The notes: generated from the letters alone by a model not told the origin. 64,000 bases of DNA from Eucalyptus grandis (GCF_016545825.1 NC_052618.1:51472331-51536330); one strand, 5' to 3'. Counted from the first letter of the stretch, positions 46,627-60,078 are shown. Made by a program: numbers and translations.

Positions 46627-47037
46627 GGATAAACTGAACACCCCCAACTGTACAGCCACATTAGTAGTCTTCTCTGTAGAGAGGAATGTGTACACTATAA
46701 TTTGTACATGGTCCTAGAGTGCTATAATAGCAACCTCTGCCGTCAATTTTTGCTGTAACTTCCATCCTTCCCTTTTATTCTTCCTTCTCTCTATCTACTG
46801 AGAATCTTCCTTCGGTCTAGCGTCAACTCCTGATTCAACTTCAGTTTTTGCAAGCGTTCCTGTCCGAAAATTATCATTCTTTTCTTGGCTGACGTGGATA
46901 ATGAACGAACCTGCCAAAAAAAAAAGGTTAAAAAAAAAAGATTGAAGGCAAAATCGCGCGCGCGCACAATATCTATCTCCAGGAAAGAGAGAGAGAAGAT
47001 TTTCATTGGTTCTGAATGTCGCCGTAGTCCGGCAGCC

Positions 47038-50000
47038 ATGGACGCTGCTTCCTCCGCCGTCGCCGTCGCCGTCGCCGCCTCGCTACCGCCCAAACGGCCT
47101 CGCGACAAGACTCTCTTTCTACCCCGGCGCACCGTCTCCGCCGCTTCTTCTTCGTTCAGCTTCAATCTCGCTCTCTCTCCTCGCCGCCGTCTCCCCTCTG
47201 CCTCCGCCTCTTCGACTTCAGCCTCCTCCTCCTCATCTCCTCCCCTCCCTTATCTCTCTTCCGATTCCGTCTCCCGGGAGCTCCGCCGCTGGCTGGTCTC
47301 CACCGACGCTCCTCCGGCGGGGCGGGATTCGAAGCCCGAGGTCGTCGATTTCTACGTCGGCGTGCTCCGGAGAGTTCTCGGCAGGTGACGTCCATTTTCT
47401 CGCGCCTCTTAACTTTCGTCGCGGTGCGGCTCGCTTTCTGATGCGGTGTTTTGGCTTTGATGATGTGTGGGCGCGGGGGTTTTTGGAACAGCGAGAGGGA
47501 TGCTCAGATGTGCATGTACGACGCTTCCCGTGAAATCCCCTTCGGATTTCGTTGCGAGGTCGATGAAGATACGGCTCGCCAGCTCGCCCGTGCGTTCCTT
47601 TCATTTCTTGCCTCCTCTCTGTTTGTAAAAATTCTCCTTAGAAAAAATTGAAATGCGCTTCAGCTTGCATAGGAGTGCGTCACTGCCTTTCGGTGTTTTC
47701 GCATTGACTGTGCTCGTGCTGTTGTCTATGGCAATCCCAGTTATCTATAAAGTACCCACCGAATTATGATCAGTACTAGCTCCTGATAGGTAGGAGGGTC
47801 TGATTGATATGCGCATTTATCATGTAGGCGTACCTGGAGTTTTAGCAGTTAAGCCTGATCCGGATTATATATCAGCAAAAGAGGATTTCTCGGACAGGCA
47901 ACCCGGTTACTTGTCTGACCCAAACATTGGAAACCCATGGCTGTTTCCATTGGGGACTACTAAACAATGGCTTGTCCGGGTGGACAAACCAGGAGTCGGA
48001 GTGGTTACTAAGGCACAGATGGTCGATTATTATGCTCAAATATTGGCCAAGGTTCTTGGGAAGTAAGTAGTTTCCGTTGAGCATGAGCTCGCTTTCAGCA
48101 GTCTTGTTTTGCTGTTATACCCTGACCGAATCCCATATTTCTCAGTGAGAAGGATGCGCAGATGTGTATTTATCACGTTTCCTGGCTATCCGACTATGGT
48201 TTCTGTTGTGAAATAGATGAAGAATGTGCAAGAGAGCTAGCTGGTGAGTACAACCTCCTGCCTACTCGCTTCGCTAAATACTGTTTTTGTGTCTCTTTGC
48301 CGTCTTTCTAACTTCTGAGCAGTTGCTCCATTGTGATTCAGATATCCCTGGCGTTCTATCTGTTCAACCAGATGAGAATTATAAATCTGAGATAAAGGAT
48401 TATGGAGGTTAGACCTTTTCTTCTTAATTATTTAACTTGGTTCTGCAAGTGTTCTTAGAAGTGAAGCTGCATGTGTTATGCCCTTTTCCTTTTAGTACCT
48501 TAATTGTCCTTAGGCATTTCGGTTCTAAGGAGCTGGAATTTTTCTATTTTGTTCTATAGTGGGAACCTGGATGAACACGGAAGTGAGAAGCCCCATTCTT
48601 TTTGAGTTTTTGGTTCTCAGGATAGCAGAACTCTTTTGGAAACCAAAGTCATCATAGAAAGATCTATTGGCTTAGAGAAGACTCCATTGTGCCCAAAAAT
48701 AGCCTTTCTAAATGTCTGTTGTGTGGAATTGTTGTCATATGCTAAAAGATCTAGCAGCATATTTAAAGCCAAACTGTCCCTAAAGTTCCTTTAACAAATT
48801 CTTGTTTAACCTCTTTTTTTGACAACTGCTCCATGAAGTTTAAGAATATCCTATAAGGAATAGGGGACCCGTTACAGCTTTTCTACTGGAGAATATGCAC
48901 CAGTTAATGTGATCCAAGGAAAGTTCAGAATCACGTTTGGTTTGGCTTCTGGTTCAGTGGGGTAGAGTTACCAAATTTGTTGTCACTCCAGATGCTTTTG
49001 CAAAGTTGATATTTGACTCTGTCTAGGTTATAGGATCTTCCAAGGTCATTTGTTTGTGCCAAATACTAAATACTGATTGATAGTATGATCATGAAATATC
49101 AGAGCCTGGTTTTGTCAAACTTTGCTTGAATATTCTATCTCTTAACGTTTATGCCGATGGTAAATTGGATGTATGTCGAAAATGACTTGGAGTCCCGAAA
49201 CTAAGGATGTGGCTTAATTGACATGACAATTTTTTTGGGAGAGTTTTGAAATGTTTTAATTTGTCTCATGAAGTCACTTTCTGGATAAACGGATTTTTTA
49301 AGATGAAATCCATAACAAGTTTGTTGATAAGCTCATAATTTATAGGAGAGAACAGCAGAAGGATGCAATTTAGGGTTGGTTCGACTTAGGCACGTTGGGA
49401 TGAAGACGACCCCATCAGCACCCATTTGAATATAAATTCATTTGAAAGTGAACTTTGGACTCAACCCACCAATTCTGGGCTCAAAATGTGTGTAGAAGAA
49501 CTTGATCATGATGTACAAAGTTTCTCCACATTTCTGATTCCAAGTGCACTACTAACCCACCAATCTTGGATTTATGATAATGATGTGTAGAATAACTTGC
49601 AAACATAGTTTTTGTCATGTTTTCTGATTCAAAATGGACAATTTTGCAGCAGAACAACATTACATTTACCTGATGCACCAATTATCTGTCTTTTCAGGTA
49701 GCAATTTGCAGAATGCTACAGGTTCAGCAGCGTCCTCTGGAGCAGATCATACATCCCCTATAAGAACAAAGAAACTTTTTGTAACTGGTAAGCTTTAAAT
49801 CTTTCTATTTCATTGTCATTCAATTTTTATGAATCGTCTCTCTTTTATGTAGAATGTAGACATATCAATTCTTTGTGATGTGTACAGATCATATCTAGTT
49901 TCCTGCTATTTGAAACACAGAAAGTCACTTGGAGCCTCCTCATTAAATGGAAGAACTAAAAATTTCAATGGGAGCCTTTTGGATCATGCAAGTATTGGGC

Positions 50001-50605
50001 CTGACTATCATTAGTCATTACCATTGCATCAAATCCCTTCTGCAACCACAAAACCTCTGTTTTATGAGAGCATTATCAGCTTTTTTACAGAGTCCTCTTC
50101 ACTAGTCATTTTACCACTGTGCAAAGTTCTCTTTGGCCCTTATGACTTCATGAATGTGGTTCTCTGCTATTTCTTGGCTAACAGGTCTCTCATTTTACAC
50201 ATCTGAGAAAACATTACGAGCTGCATTTGAAGGCTTCGGGGATCTTGTGGAAGGTACTCTTTTATACTTCCGCCAGTTCATCTCATTGGTGATTAGGCAG
50301 GATGTTTGTGCTGATTAACTCTCTCCTGTAGTGAAAATCATAATGGACAAGATATCAAAAAGGTCAAAAGGATTTGCTTTTGTTGAGTATACTACGGAGG
50401 AAGCTGCAAGTGCAGCACTGAAAGAGATGAATGGCAAGGTAGATTTTACGCAACATCCTCGTGTTTAGTTATTATGTGCTTCGTGCTTGTGCATACATTT
50501 TTAAGTCATCCTTGTTGATGGTTGCAGATCATAAATGGCTGGATGATAGTCGTTGATGTTGCAAAGAGTAACCCACCACGCCACAGCAGAGGCCGCCCCA
50601 GATAA
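47038..50605 (+). CDS. ORRM1: Organelle RRM protein 1, chloroplastic (RNA editing factor), 395 aa
   Basis: Nine exons join in frame: 47038-47384, 47492-47589, 47828-48062, 48146-48243, 48342-48407, 49698-49787, 50185-50253, 50332-50438 and 50528-50605 (TAA). The Ser/Ala/Arg-rich N-terminus (to about residue 75) fits a chloroplast transit peptide. Two MORF/RIP-type repeats follow, each with AQMCxY followed by an ELA/QLA-xxPGVL segment. The C-terminal RRM has RNP2 (KKLFVTGLSF) and RNP1 (KGFAFVEY). In Arabidopsis ORRM1 is needed for many plastid C-to-U editing events and pairs with PPR proteins. The start is only about 410 bp downstream of the MFS stop, so its promoter must be compact. Intron 5 is 1.3 kb. 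Confidence 0.95.
49467..49640. repeat. Diverged tandem repeat of about 87 bp in ORRM1 intron 5
   Basis: Two units each begin AACCCACCAAT and carry a GTGTAGAA-AACTTG block followed by TTTCTGATTC near the end. Divergence is high. The repeat is intronic with no coding effect. Confidence 0.6.
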
Positions 50606-51984
50606 GCTACTAGAGAGAGAGAATTAGGGCTTTCATTTATTTATTGTTTAAACTCCTGCAGTCACGATAACAGTTTTGCTCCATCCAGCCCGTTCTCAAT
50701 TTATTCACATTCTTGGTGCATCATGCCTCCAAAGTGCAAGTTCTCGTGAAGATCTTGGAGTCCGCTGTCGGGTGGCGTTCTCATGTTGTGCTAGGCATTT
50801 TGAGTCATGACATTCTTGGCCGGGACTTCGTGTATACTTCACTCACGAAATTTCCTTATTTCTCGTCAGATTTCATTCGTGTTCGAATCAGTCGTTTTTC
50901 TTGGTACTCAATCTTCGGATTTATTGAAGATAAGTTCAACGTTAGTGTGTGTACAATGGTCTCTAATGTGACCCTTGATAATGGCGGATGTATTGTTAAA
51001 TGTCGAAAGGGGGGCATGTTCCAGCTTCCAGATTTGACAAGTCAAAAAACTGGTGACCGTCTCTTCATGTTTATCCAACATAGATGGCCAATCCGGTACG
51101 TGTAGAAGGTGGACCAAAATGAAACGCCTTCTTCTGGGCGTCAGTTACCACACCCCGCGGCCGACAAACCCTTGGGAAGGGGTTCAACTTATCGTAATTC
51201 ACGAAAGGCCTCACTACGAAAAATCGCTGGCCGTACTAACATTAGTTTTGGCCAAAAGAATTAAAATTAAAAAAAGACGAATCCCACTGGTAACGTCGTG
51301 GACACATTCCGGAAGCAACTTGGGTAAGTGGTAGGGGAATTCTAGAGTTGCTCGCCTGACCAGGAAACATGGTGCCCCTGGTTTTGCAGGTACGAGCACC
51401 GCTCAACCACACCTTGTTGGAAGACCGATGCGTGGCGTCGTCTCAAAGGCAAAGGCAGTCTGCATTTCTTTCTGCAACTGCTGAGAAGACTCGATTTGAA
51501 GAAGGAATTCAAAGATAAATGATTGGTCCACTTGTCGAAATTGCGACGGTCTTAATTGGCTTCACGTGAGACCCATTGAATTTGACAACTTAGATCACAC
51601 GGTTCATGGTCAATTAAATTTGAAGAGGAATAACCAAATGTATATTTAATTTCTGATATTGTTTTTTGTGAAAAATAAATAATTTAGAGAATATTTAAAA
51701 AAATTAATGAAGAATACTTTATTTTGGGAAAATGTTGTTCAAATCATTTATTTTTAAATGGAGCCTAAAACTGATTTACAGAACCCAAAACCAAGTGACG
51801 TGATATGTTGTTATTGGCTATTGTGCATGACCACTTGCGATATGCCACGTCAATACATAGAACTGTGTAAACCGGTCTTAATATAACTAGCAATGCTGAC
51901 CTGAAAATAGGGCGATGAGGCAACATGCTAATCCTCGCATAAGTACGTGGCTCAGAGATTATTTTGCCTTCTCCAACTCCCCTA
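50606..51984. other. ORRM1 3' flank and GDSL promoter region
   Basis: No exon with a recognised domain was seen. A 130-codon plus-strand frame at 50713-51105 lacks family resemblance and partner exons. An AT-rich stretch at 51600-51780 precedes the GDSL gene, and no convincing TATA box was found. Confidence 0.45.
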
Positions 51985-54438
51985 ATGGAGAAGCAAAGAG
52001 ATTTGCTTTTCTTCTGTCTCGTTCTCTCCTGCTCTTCTTCTTTCCTTCCTTGGGTCTCTTCTTCAGGTCAGTCCTAAGAACAAGGCGAAGCAAGAAAAGA
52101 GATCTTCATCTTTATTTTAGCTGCTTTTCATTTCATTGCAACTTTCAAATTCTAGACTTCTATTCCTGATGGTCTATGTCTTTCTTCTCCCATTTGTATG
52201 GATGCTGCAGAAGGTGGCCTAGAGAAGGTGTCTCCGCAACGGCTGTTCGTCTTCGGGGACTCCTACGCCGACACCGGAAACACCGAGAAATCGAGCGGTG
52301 GGTGGCACCCGCCTTATGGCTCCACTTTCCCAGGGGAACCGTCCGGCCGCTTCTCTGACGGCCTTGTGTTGACCGATTATGTTGGTCAGACACCTCTCTC
52401 TCTCTCTTTCTCTCTATCTCTCTTCGACTGTGATCTTACGAATTTGTGTCTAGTTGGACCATACAAAGTTCCTTTTCTAAATGCTCGTTATCCTCATTGT
52501 CATTTTCTTCTTTTGGGCAGCATCCTTTTTGGGTATAGAGTCTCCTCAGCCCTATACATGGAGAAACGACGTGAACAAGACTCTGCTGCAACATGGGATG
52601 AACTTCGCATTTGGGGGGACAGGCGTGTTTGACACCATGGCCAGAGAACCAAACATGACCACCCAAATCGATTATTTCCAAAGCTCGGTCGAACAGAATG
52701 TCTACACCAAACAGGACCTCAGTTCCTCCGTCGCCCTGGTCTCGCTTGCCGGGAATGATTATGCCGCTTTCACTATGAAGAATGGCAACCAAGAGGTGAG
52801 TTCTTTTCCACGTCCTTTGCTGTTTGAAGAAAATACTTATGCCATTGCTGAATCCGGGTGAGTTGGTGAGCTACTTGTATTGCCGTGTTGACCGGTAAAC
52901 GTAGAGTGGTGGGTCGTCTGTGCACGTACTCTTGAGTTTAGGTCTGTCATTGCGGAATTTGGACGTACAAGGTAACTGAGCTCCTAATAATTATTTTCCC
53001 GTTGGTAAGTTTTAACAAGCGTTCGTACCATTTTATGAAATTATCGACATTTTTGTAATTTGCAAATTACAAAGTTTTGTAGTAATTTATCAACTTTTAT
53101 TTGCGTAACTTGCTGAGTTTCGAATATATTAGGCGGCCAGGGTTACACTGTTGGTAATCCTACCCGTGCCATATCCACATATGAGATGTTTACTGACTCT
53201 GAGGTCTAGATCCTGGAATAGATATAGATATGGAAACTTTCATCCTCAGCAATCGAAATGGATGGCTTATGTAACATTGTCACCACTTGAATGATGCAGG
53301 AGCTGCCGTCTTTCATCACATCGGTCATCGACCAGCTAGTCTACAACCTGAAGCGCATTAAAGGCTTAGGAGTCGGCAAAATAGCGGTCACAGCATTAGA
53401 GCCACTGGGGTGTTTGCCTCAGATCACCGCTGTCTCTTCGTTCAAGAATTGCAGCTCAAATTGGAACTCCATAACTCGGCTTCACAACCACCAGTTGCGC
53501 CGATCTCTGCAAGAGCTGAAGAAGAATGAGAGCATGATGGGGCCGTCGTCGCCATCGTCGTCGTCCGCCCTTGTGATCTTGGACCTCCACAGTGCCTTTG
53601 TCTCTGCTCTGAATGTGCTACGACACCAATCGGGTAATTAACTTTCATCACTTTTCATAATTGCATTTTCTTTGAACGTTCTTTTTGGGTACTCTCCTAA
53701 GGCCATCTCTACATGGGTTTTGACAATGCCCTCCAGTCACTTATAATTCATGGCTTCTAATTTCCTATCAAGCTCATCGAGTATTTTCAAAAACTCAAGC
53801 ATGATCCGGTTAGATGCTCTAAAGTAACTCGAACTCAACTTTAGATTCGAAAGAGGATACAGGCTATTAGCTCTTTTCATTTGCATCTTTTAAGCTTCGA
53901 TTCTAAAGGTCTGTTCAGTACAATGTTCTCGTCATAGCTACAATGTGAAAGAGCGCCTCAACTGTCGCGAGGTGCCACAACACATCACAGCACAGGACTG
54001 TTCCAAGGACATCTAGGATTGGGTTCTTAACTGATTGATGAGTGATAGATGAGGATCATTATCTAAGTGGAACCTAACGATTAACTCAACCAACTAAAAC
54101 TCCCAAAATATGGGGGAAAAACACGTTGTGTTGGTGAGATTATAATTGCTGGGACCAGGTGTACCAAAATAACAGATGACAGCTAGCTAACATGCCACCT
54201 TCCTTTCTCTTCCCCTTCAATGAAAGCAGGCAATTTAAGTGAGAATCCATTGAAGCCATGCTGTGTTGGTGTGACAGAGGGTTACTCATGTGGCAACATA
54301 GGCGACAAAGGAGTGAAGAACTACGCATTGTGCAACCATCCGGAGACATCGTTTTTCTGGGACAACATCCACCCTTCTCAGAATGGATGGCACGCCGTTT
54401 ACTCTTTTCTGCATTCTTCTCTCCACCGTCTTTTGTAA
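51985..54438 (+). CDS. GDSL esterase/lipase (AT5G03610-like), 357 aa
   Basis: Five exons join in frame: 51985-52066, 52211-52384, 52521-52795, 53300-53633 and 54230-54438 (TAA). Exon 1 encodes a secretion signal (MEKQRDLLFFCLVLSC, ending near VSSS). Block I is FVFGDSYADTGN with the nucleophile Ser. The block II glycine lies in FAFGGTGVFD, the block III Asn in SLAGNDYAAF, and the block V Asp/His pair in FWDNIHPSQNGWH. All catalytic residues are present. Plant GDSL enzymes are secreted hydrolases acting on lipid, cutin or acyl esters; the substrate here is not predictable. The start ATG was chosen because it alone gives a signal peptide in frame with exon 2. Confidence 0.93.
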
Positions 54439-56336
54439 CAGTACAAGATATTATAAATGCATATATGTGAGTAATCATCTGTCAGTCAACCCGCACCAAA
54501 CTATTAGCTAATTTCTGGATTGAATGGCCAGTGTGATTGATGTATGAAATCAAGAAATCAAGTACCAAGTGTTTTAAGCTTTTGTGCTGCTTATTAGACC
54601 TTTGGATCAACTACTTTTGGCCAGAAACCATGCATACTATCGAAAAGCTTTGAACTCCCGTTGCATGAGTGATACCAGTGAACAAAGGATCATTTATTCA
54701 AGTATATAATTGCTTTACCTTGGATGCAATTGCAAAGCATCATTCCTTGGGCACATCAATGTAAGAATTTACTTGGTTAAATCGCTTTAATATACTCGTG
54801 ATACAAAAAAATTGCTTCGTGTGTTATTGTAAGGAATTCAAGATCCGCAGTTATAGCATAAGCAATTCATCCCAGGACCGGAACTTTGAAAACCACTACA
54901 GGACAATCAGGATCCCAAAAAATTTCCTACTTTTTGGGGTGGCTCTATTGTCCCCAATTCAGAGATCTAGGAGTTGAACAGGCCGCCGCTGTCCAAGGGT
55001 CAAGCGGCGGCCAAGCTGTCCTGGAGAGATCGATAGCCACTGTCTGAAACGCTGTAAACCGCCCCTAGTTGGCCGTAGAGGCACAGGTATTCACGACAGG
55101 CAAGATTCTGTCGCCGACCATGATTAGGTACAGTTTTTCTGCCTTTAGGGACTGCCATGCTGTCACCCGGTCTCAGTTTCAGTAGCGTAAAACATGGACT
55201 TCCCATTTGTAGGGTCTATGACCGTGAGTAATAATAGCGAAGAGGGACTATATTATTCGAGCTTATACTTGTTTTCATGACTAGGTAAATTACAGATAAC
55301 AAGAAGAAGATATCAATATCAGATGCAACTTAGTAGACCACAAAGATCTTCAGAAAATTCAACACAATTATTTTTCTTCCCATCAATTAGCTACAGCATA
55401 ATTGGAGGAGCTCTGCTTTTTATTAGGAGGGAAATCAACCTTGGCAAAAGGGCTGAAACCAGCAGCAGATGGCTTCAAGTTGTTGGAGCTGATCTGATGA
55501 TGATGGATCTGAACTGCGTCGCCCTCTTCTTGAATGGTCTCCAACCTCCTCGTTCCCAAGCCAGGCCTCCTCTCCACGTGGAGGAGGCGGGGTGGCGCTG
55601 CCTCGGTTGTGACTTGACAATTGGCACCTGACAGCCCTGACATATATGGTGGCTTCTTAGTTCTCTGCAGAGAGCTTCTCTTTTTTTCTGTTAGAAGTAA
55701 TTATTGATGAGCTTGGACCAACCTGAACTGAAATATATAACGAAGCAGAAAGAGCCACTTGGACGTGCGTATATGCCTGATTAAATTGTCACAGTTCAAT
55801 TTTCTTCTTTCGGTTCTGGCCCGAATCTATATCCTGTAGTGGGAATTCATGCAGTATTTGAATAATGTCCATTTGCGGAGTGCACTTGCATGGAGGAGAA
55901 TAATATCTGCTTTTCGTGCTTATCAATATCATGTTCCTGTTTCAGACATTATCCACAATTATTCCATGATTCTGATCCCGGTCTTCTTCACTCGTCACTG
56001 TTCATCTCTTTCTTAACTGAAAAGAGCGAGGTAATGTTTCTGTCTTCCGGTGCAACCACGAGCATTTTCTAGCCCAACTTGCAAAGCGAAGTGCATGCAT
56101 CTTCACGACTGGAGAATTTGAGAACCTGTCATGACGAACGAATGATTCACAATCTTTTCCCTTTCTTTCCAACGCGCCAAAAACTCGTTTGAAGACTGAT
56201 GTTTTATTCCCAATGAAAGTACAGTGAGCAAAAAAGATGTTCTAAGTTGACCAACTAGAGGTGACTAATCTACAGTTGAAGTTTGGATGCATCACTTATG
56301 GCAAGAGGTCCCAAGGTAGAGGTAGAATCAGTAAGA
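54439..56336. other. Intergenic region
   Basis: No gene is supported. A 68-codon minus-strand frame at 55000-55206 lies in unusually GC-balanced sequence but matches no family I recognise. The rest is AT-rich with no repeat structure seen. Confidence 0.4.
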
Positions 56337-56344
56337 CTCGAATC

Positions 56345-57184
56345 TAGGGGTGTGCAAAATACCCGGGAACCGCCCGGACCGCCCGGAACCGGACCGGAAC
56401 CGCCCGGAACCGGCGGTTCTTGAGGGAACCGGTCCGGTTCCCGGTTCCAATTTTTGGGAACCGGTCCGGTTCCCGGTTCCATGGGCGGATCCGCCCACCC
56501 GGACTGGACCGGTTCCCTTTTAATATTAAAAAAAAATTACTAAAATTGAATACAAAGCAATTGTTTTGTGGCAATTGTTTCTACCGAGGATGAATACAAA
56601 GCTGAATATTGGGGAATTCTTATGCTTTTTGGTTGTTTAGTTTATTTATTAATATAATGATGAAGGTGATGTATTCAATAAAGTCTTGTTTAGTTGCACT
56701 TCTTTTGTTTTCATTTGTTTGGATGGTGCCTCATTTCACCTCCTTTGATTTGTTTGTGCGACTTGTGATATTTTGCCGAACCTTATGAGGGATATGTCCA
56801 GTTCATAGCTTTAAGAGAGACCCATTTTTCCTGAACACTTACTACTCTCTCTACCTCTATATCAACTTACGTACATCCAATCCTTCATTGGTTGCATTTA
56901 TAGTTGCAACAAATGAATTTTTGTTCCACGTACTTAAATTTGGTTTTTCTTTTTTGGCTTGCTTTGATGTCACGTAGTCATTCATGTTGAAAACCAAAAT
57001 TGTTTCGTGTCAATATCGGTTCCACGGATCCACCCAAGAACCGGACCGGACCGGCGGTCCAGTTCCCGGGTGGATCCATGCAACAAACGGGTGGATCCCG
57101 GTTCCAATTTTTCGGAACCGGTCCTTAGCGGGCGGTTCCCGGTTCTAGGTCGGGAACCGCCCGCCCGGACCATGCACACCCCTA
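56345..57184. mobile_element. hAT-like nonautonomous element with 8-bp target duplication
   Basis: The 12-bp terminal inverted repeat is TAGGGGTGTGCA on the left and TGCACACCCCTA at about 57173-57184 on the right, with one mismatch or fewer. It is flanked by a perfect 8-bp direct repeat, CTCGAATC, at 56337-56344 and 57185-57192. Both subterminal regions (56360-56515 and 57010-57170) are packed with GGAACCG and CCGGTTCC motifs in inverted arrangement, able to fold back on each other. The middle is AT-rich and noncoding. The 8-bp duplication indicates the hAT superfamily. Confidence 0.9.
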
Positions 57185-57192
57185 CTCGAATC

Positions 57193-57673
57193 CATGACCA
57201 TATATTTCAAAGTGAAGTCTGGCCTTGATTCTTAATGGTAGAATCGTCCCTTCACTCGACCATGAACGAGGATCTTGTGCATCTTCCGATGAATCCGCGG
57301 TATATAAAACAACAAATCAATAAAGAAAAGGGCAAATTGATAGGAGTGATCTCGGGGATCAGTTAGGCATTGGGACATGATTAGTGAGCATACCTCTTAT
57401 TTGATGCCATACATGAATTGCGAGGCTCGAATGACGAGTCTTGTTCACTCCAAAAGACCATAGAAAGATTAAAATAACTAGTAGTCAAAGTAACTTCTCC
57501 ATAATATCTCATCCGTTGTGTATATACACCATTTTCTTTGCTGAACAACCGGAGAAGGGTCATGTTTTCGAAGAGGGAGCTCACAAGAACTTCACCTAAG
57601 CTAATGACCAAATCTCATGCATACGTCCACAGAGTAAAACACAAGCTAAACCAGCATAGGGCTGATTAGTAAC
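57193..57673. other. Promoter region of the root-cap gene
   Basis: No exon is supported. The stretch lies between the hAT-like element and the TATA box at 57674 and probably contains upstream control sequence of the root-cap gene. Confidence 0.45.
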
Positions 57674-57680
57674 TATAAAA
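57674..57680 (+). promoter_or_regulatory. TATA box of the root-cap family gene
   Basis: TATAAAA lies 75 bases before the ATG at 57749, at a spacing that predicts a short leader of about 40-45 bases. Confidence 0.7.
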
Positions 57681-57748
57681 GCGGCTCAATAACATTGAAA
57701 CCAACATCGACAACATTCCATTTCCTCCTCGCATAAACTTCTCCCAAC

Positions 57749-58940
57749 ATGGCTAATCTGCATAGGCTCATGGGATTCAAAAGCTTGAGCTTCTGGGTCA
57801 TGATCGTTTTGATCTTCTTCCCGTGGCAATCACTGTCATCATCAGCCTTGCCCGGTCTCGAAATCAAGGCCGACAACAGGCTGAATTTTCGGAGGGTCCG
57901 GTGCCGCCTGCCTTTTTTCGGGAGGTGTTTCTTGATGTGGTTTACTTGCCCCTTGGCCTGCCCGACTAGTTGTTTCGTGGATTGCAACCTATGCAGACCC
58001 GTCTGCAGTAAGTGACACGCGATCTCGACGTATATCCTCTGAAATTATTAACATGCTGTATAACATGGTGTATCTCGATCTTTCGACTGTACTGATGTTC
58101 GCTTCTTGGATGAATTTTCGCTAATTAAATTTTTCTTAATGAATCCTTGCAACTACGGTAGGTTGCAATTATCCCGGTGCTGTATGTCAAGACCCGCGGT
58201 TCGTAGGTGGAGATGGCAACACATTCTTCTTCCATGGCCAGAAAGATAGGAACTTCTGCTTGGTCTCGGACCCCAACTTCCATATCAACGCCCACTTCAT
58301 CGGCAAACGAAACCCTAGCCTCAAGAGGGACTTCACTTGGGTCCAATCTATCGGCATCGTCTTCGGCTCACACAATCTCCTCGTCGGCGCGAAGAGGGCC
58401 TCGACATGGGACGACAGGGTCGACCACCTCAACGTAATCCTTGACGGCGCGCCTGTCTCGCTCCCACCCAAGGAAGGCTATACGTGGCGGTCCCTGGCGG
58501 CGGCGTCCTCGCCGGCCTTGTCCATCTCCCGCTCTGGCGAGACCAACGGCCTCACGGTCGAGGTGGAAAACAACTTCAGGATCACAATGACGGTTGTCCC
58601 GATAACGGCGGAGGAATCGAGGGTCCACGGGTATAACATCACGGACGACGACTGCTTCGCCCACCTAGAGCTAGGGTTCAAGTTCTACAACCTCACCGAC
58701 TTCGTGGACGGGGTGCTTGGCCAGACTTACAGGAAGAACTACGTGAGCAAGGCCAGGGCTGACGCAGTGATGCCGGTGATGGGCGGCGCGAACAAGTACG
58801 CGACCTCGAGCATATTTGCGACCGACTGCCTGGTGTCGCGGTTCGGGCAACCTCTTCCGGCTACCAGCAACGGCCACGGACTCGAAAGCTTGCTTTGCAA
58901 GAGCGGGATCGAGGGGTCGGGGATGGTTTGTAGGAAGTGA
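57749..58940 (+). CDS. Root cap / LEA-related family secreted protein, 345 aa
   Basis: Two exons, 57749-58007 and 58162-58940 (TGA), join in frame. The N-terminus has a hydrophobic segment (SFWVMIVLIFFPW) followed by a small-residue stretch, fitting a signal peptide. A Cys-rich region follows (about 10 Cys between residues 50 and 90). The root-cap domain has DPRFVGGDGNTFFFHG, VSDPNFHINAHFIG and DFTWVQSIGIVFG, then the WDDRVDHLNV segment. A later conserved part has DDCFAHLELGFKF and LGQTYRKNY. The C-terminus ends CKSGIEGSGMVCRK. Members are expressed in root caps or late embryogenesis and their molecular function is unknown. Splice consensus and phase (1) agree with the family. Confidence 0.93.
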
Positions 58941-60022
58941 AAAGTGAAATGATCATCGGAGATGTCGAAATGACTATGAATCTCCTATGAATAATACAAT
59001 TACAAAATAAAGTTGCAACTTATGTCATCCATCTTGCTCCGCTTAATTTTGTCATATGCTAGGGTTAACAGAAAAGAAAAAGAAAAAGGAGAGTCTTCTG
59101 ATGAATTGAAAAAGAAAAAATTGGAATATAACTGCATCTTGATTTATATATAAAAAAATATTAAATTTTTCTAAGAGGGGAGCATATATTCAACACATTC
59201 TAAATAAATGTTGGTATGCCGCCTGACCAAATTGGCAATTTTCACATCTATTAAAACCACGAGGAGAAGACCTCAAGAGTCACATGGACAAGATCCGTAA
59301 TTCAGGTGATCATTGCCTTTGAATTATAAAAACAACCGACTTTTTTTTTTTCTTTTTCTTTTTGTGGGATCATAATAGGTAGGCGCATTTTGCGCCCCAG
59401 GAAACGCCGGTGAGCATGATTTTATATTTAATCGGGAAGGATAAGTTTTTTCTAATCGAAACCGGAGTACGTAGGTCTGAGATGACAATGGTAGGGTCAA
59501 TTTTTACTCTTTAAAATCGACGAACATCGCTTCACTCCGAAGAAGCTTAAAGCTTTGGTGGTCTACATTAAAAAACAACGCGACACGACACATATTCTTA
59601 CAAGTACTCATTGTCAAGTCTTATCTCTTTATATTTGCCAAACAATTTTGTAAATCAATTGTTGTCCTGACGTTGCTGAATGAAACGATAACTTGCATTT
59701 TGCCAGTCAATCCATTTGCTTCTTCAATTATGGCCCTTTAGGGGCAATTAATAGTAGTAACACCTAAAATTTTCTAATGATGAGTTTTAATTATTGTGTC
59801 AGAATGGAAGAATTAGGTTTTTTCTTTTTTTTTTGGCCCCCTCACATCAGGATGCCGGTGAGGAAAAGGACTCCCAGACCTTCATTATTTTAGAGGGAAT
59901 CCAGCTAGCTAAGCCCTGACGTTTAGATTCTGGAGTAAGTCAAAAGCAAGCAAATTTTATGGCGAAAAATCAGGTTTTTTGGTCATATAACTGAAAAAAA
60001 TTTCAGAATGTCTTCATTGGAG

Positions 60023-60078
<56 letters not shown>

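Noticed and set aside
50713..51105. 130-codon plus-strand frame after ORRM1
   Set aside because: Single isolated frame without recognisable motifs, starting in probable ORRM1 3'UTR.
13663..54438. A metabolic gene cluster joining MVD, hydrolase, GDSL lipase and CYP94
   Set aside because: Unrelated housekeeping and developmental genes are interspersed over 60 kb, and no terpene synthase or other signature enzyme is present. Chance proximity is the simpler reading.
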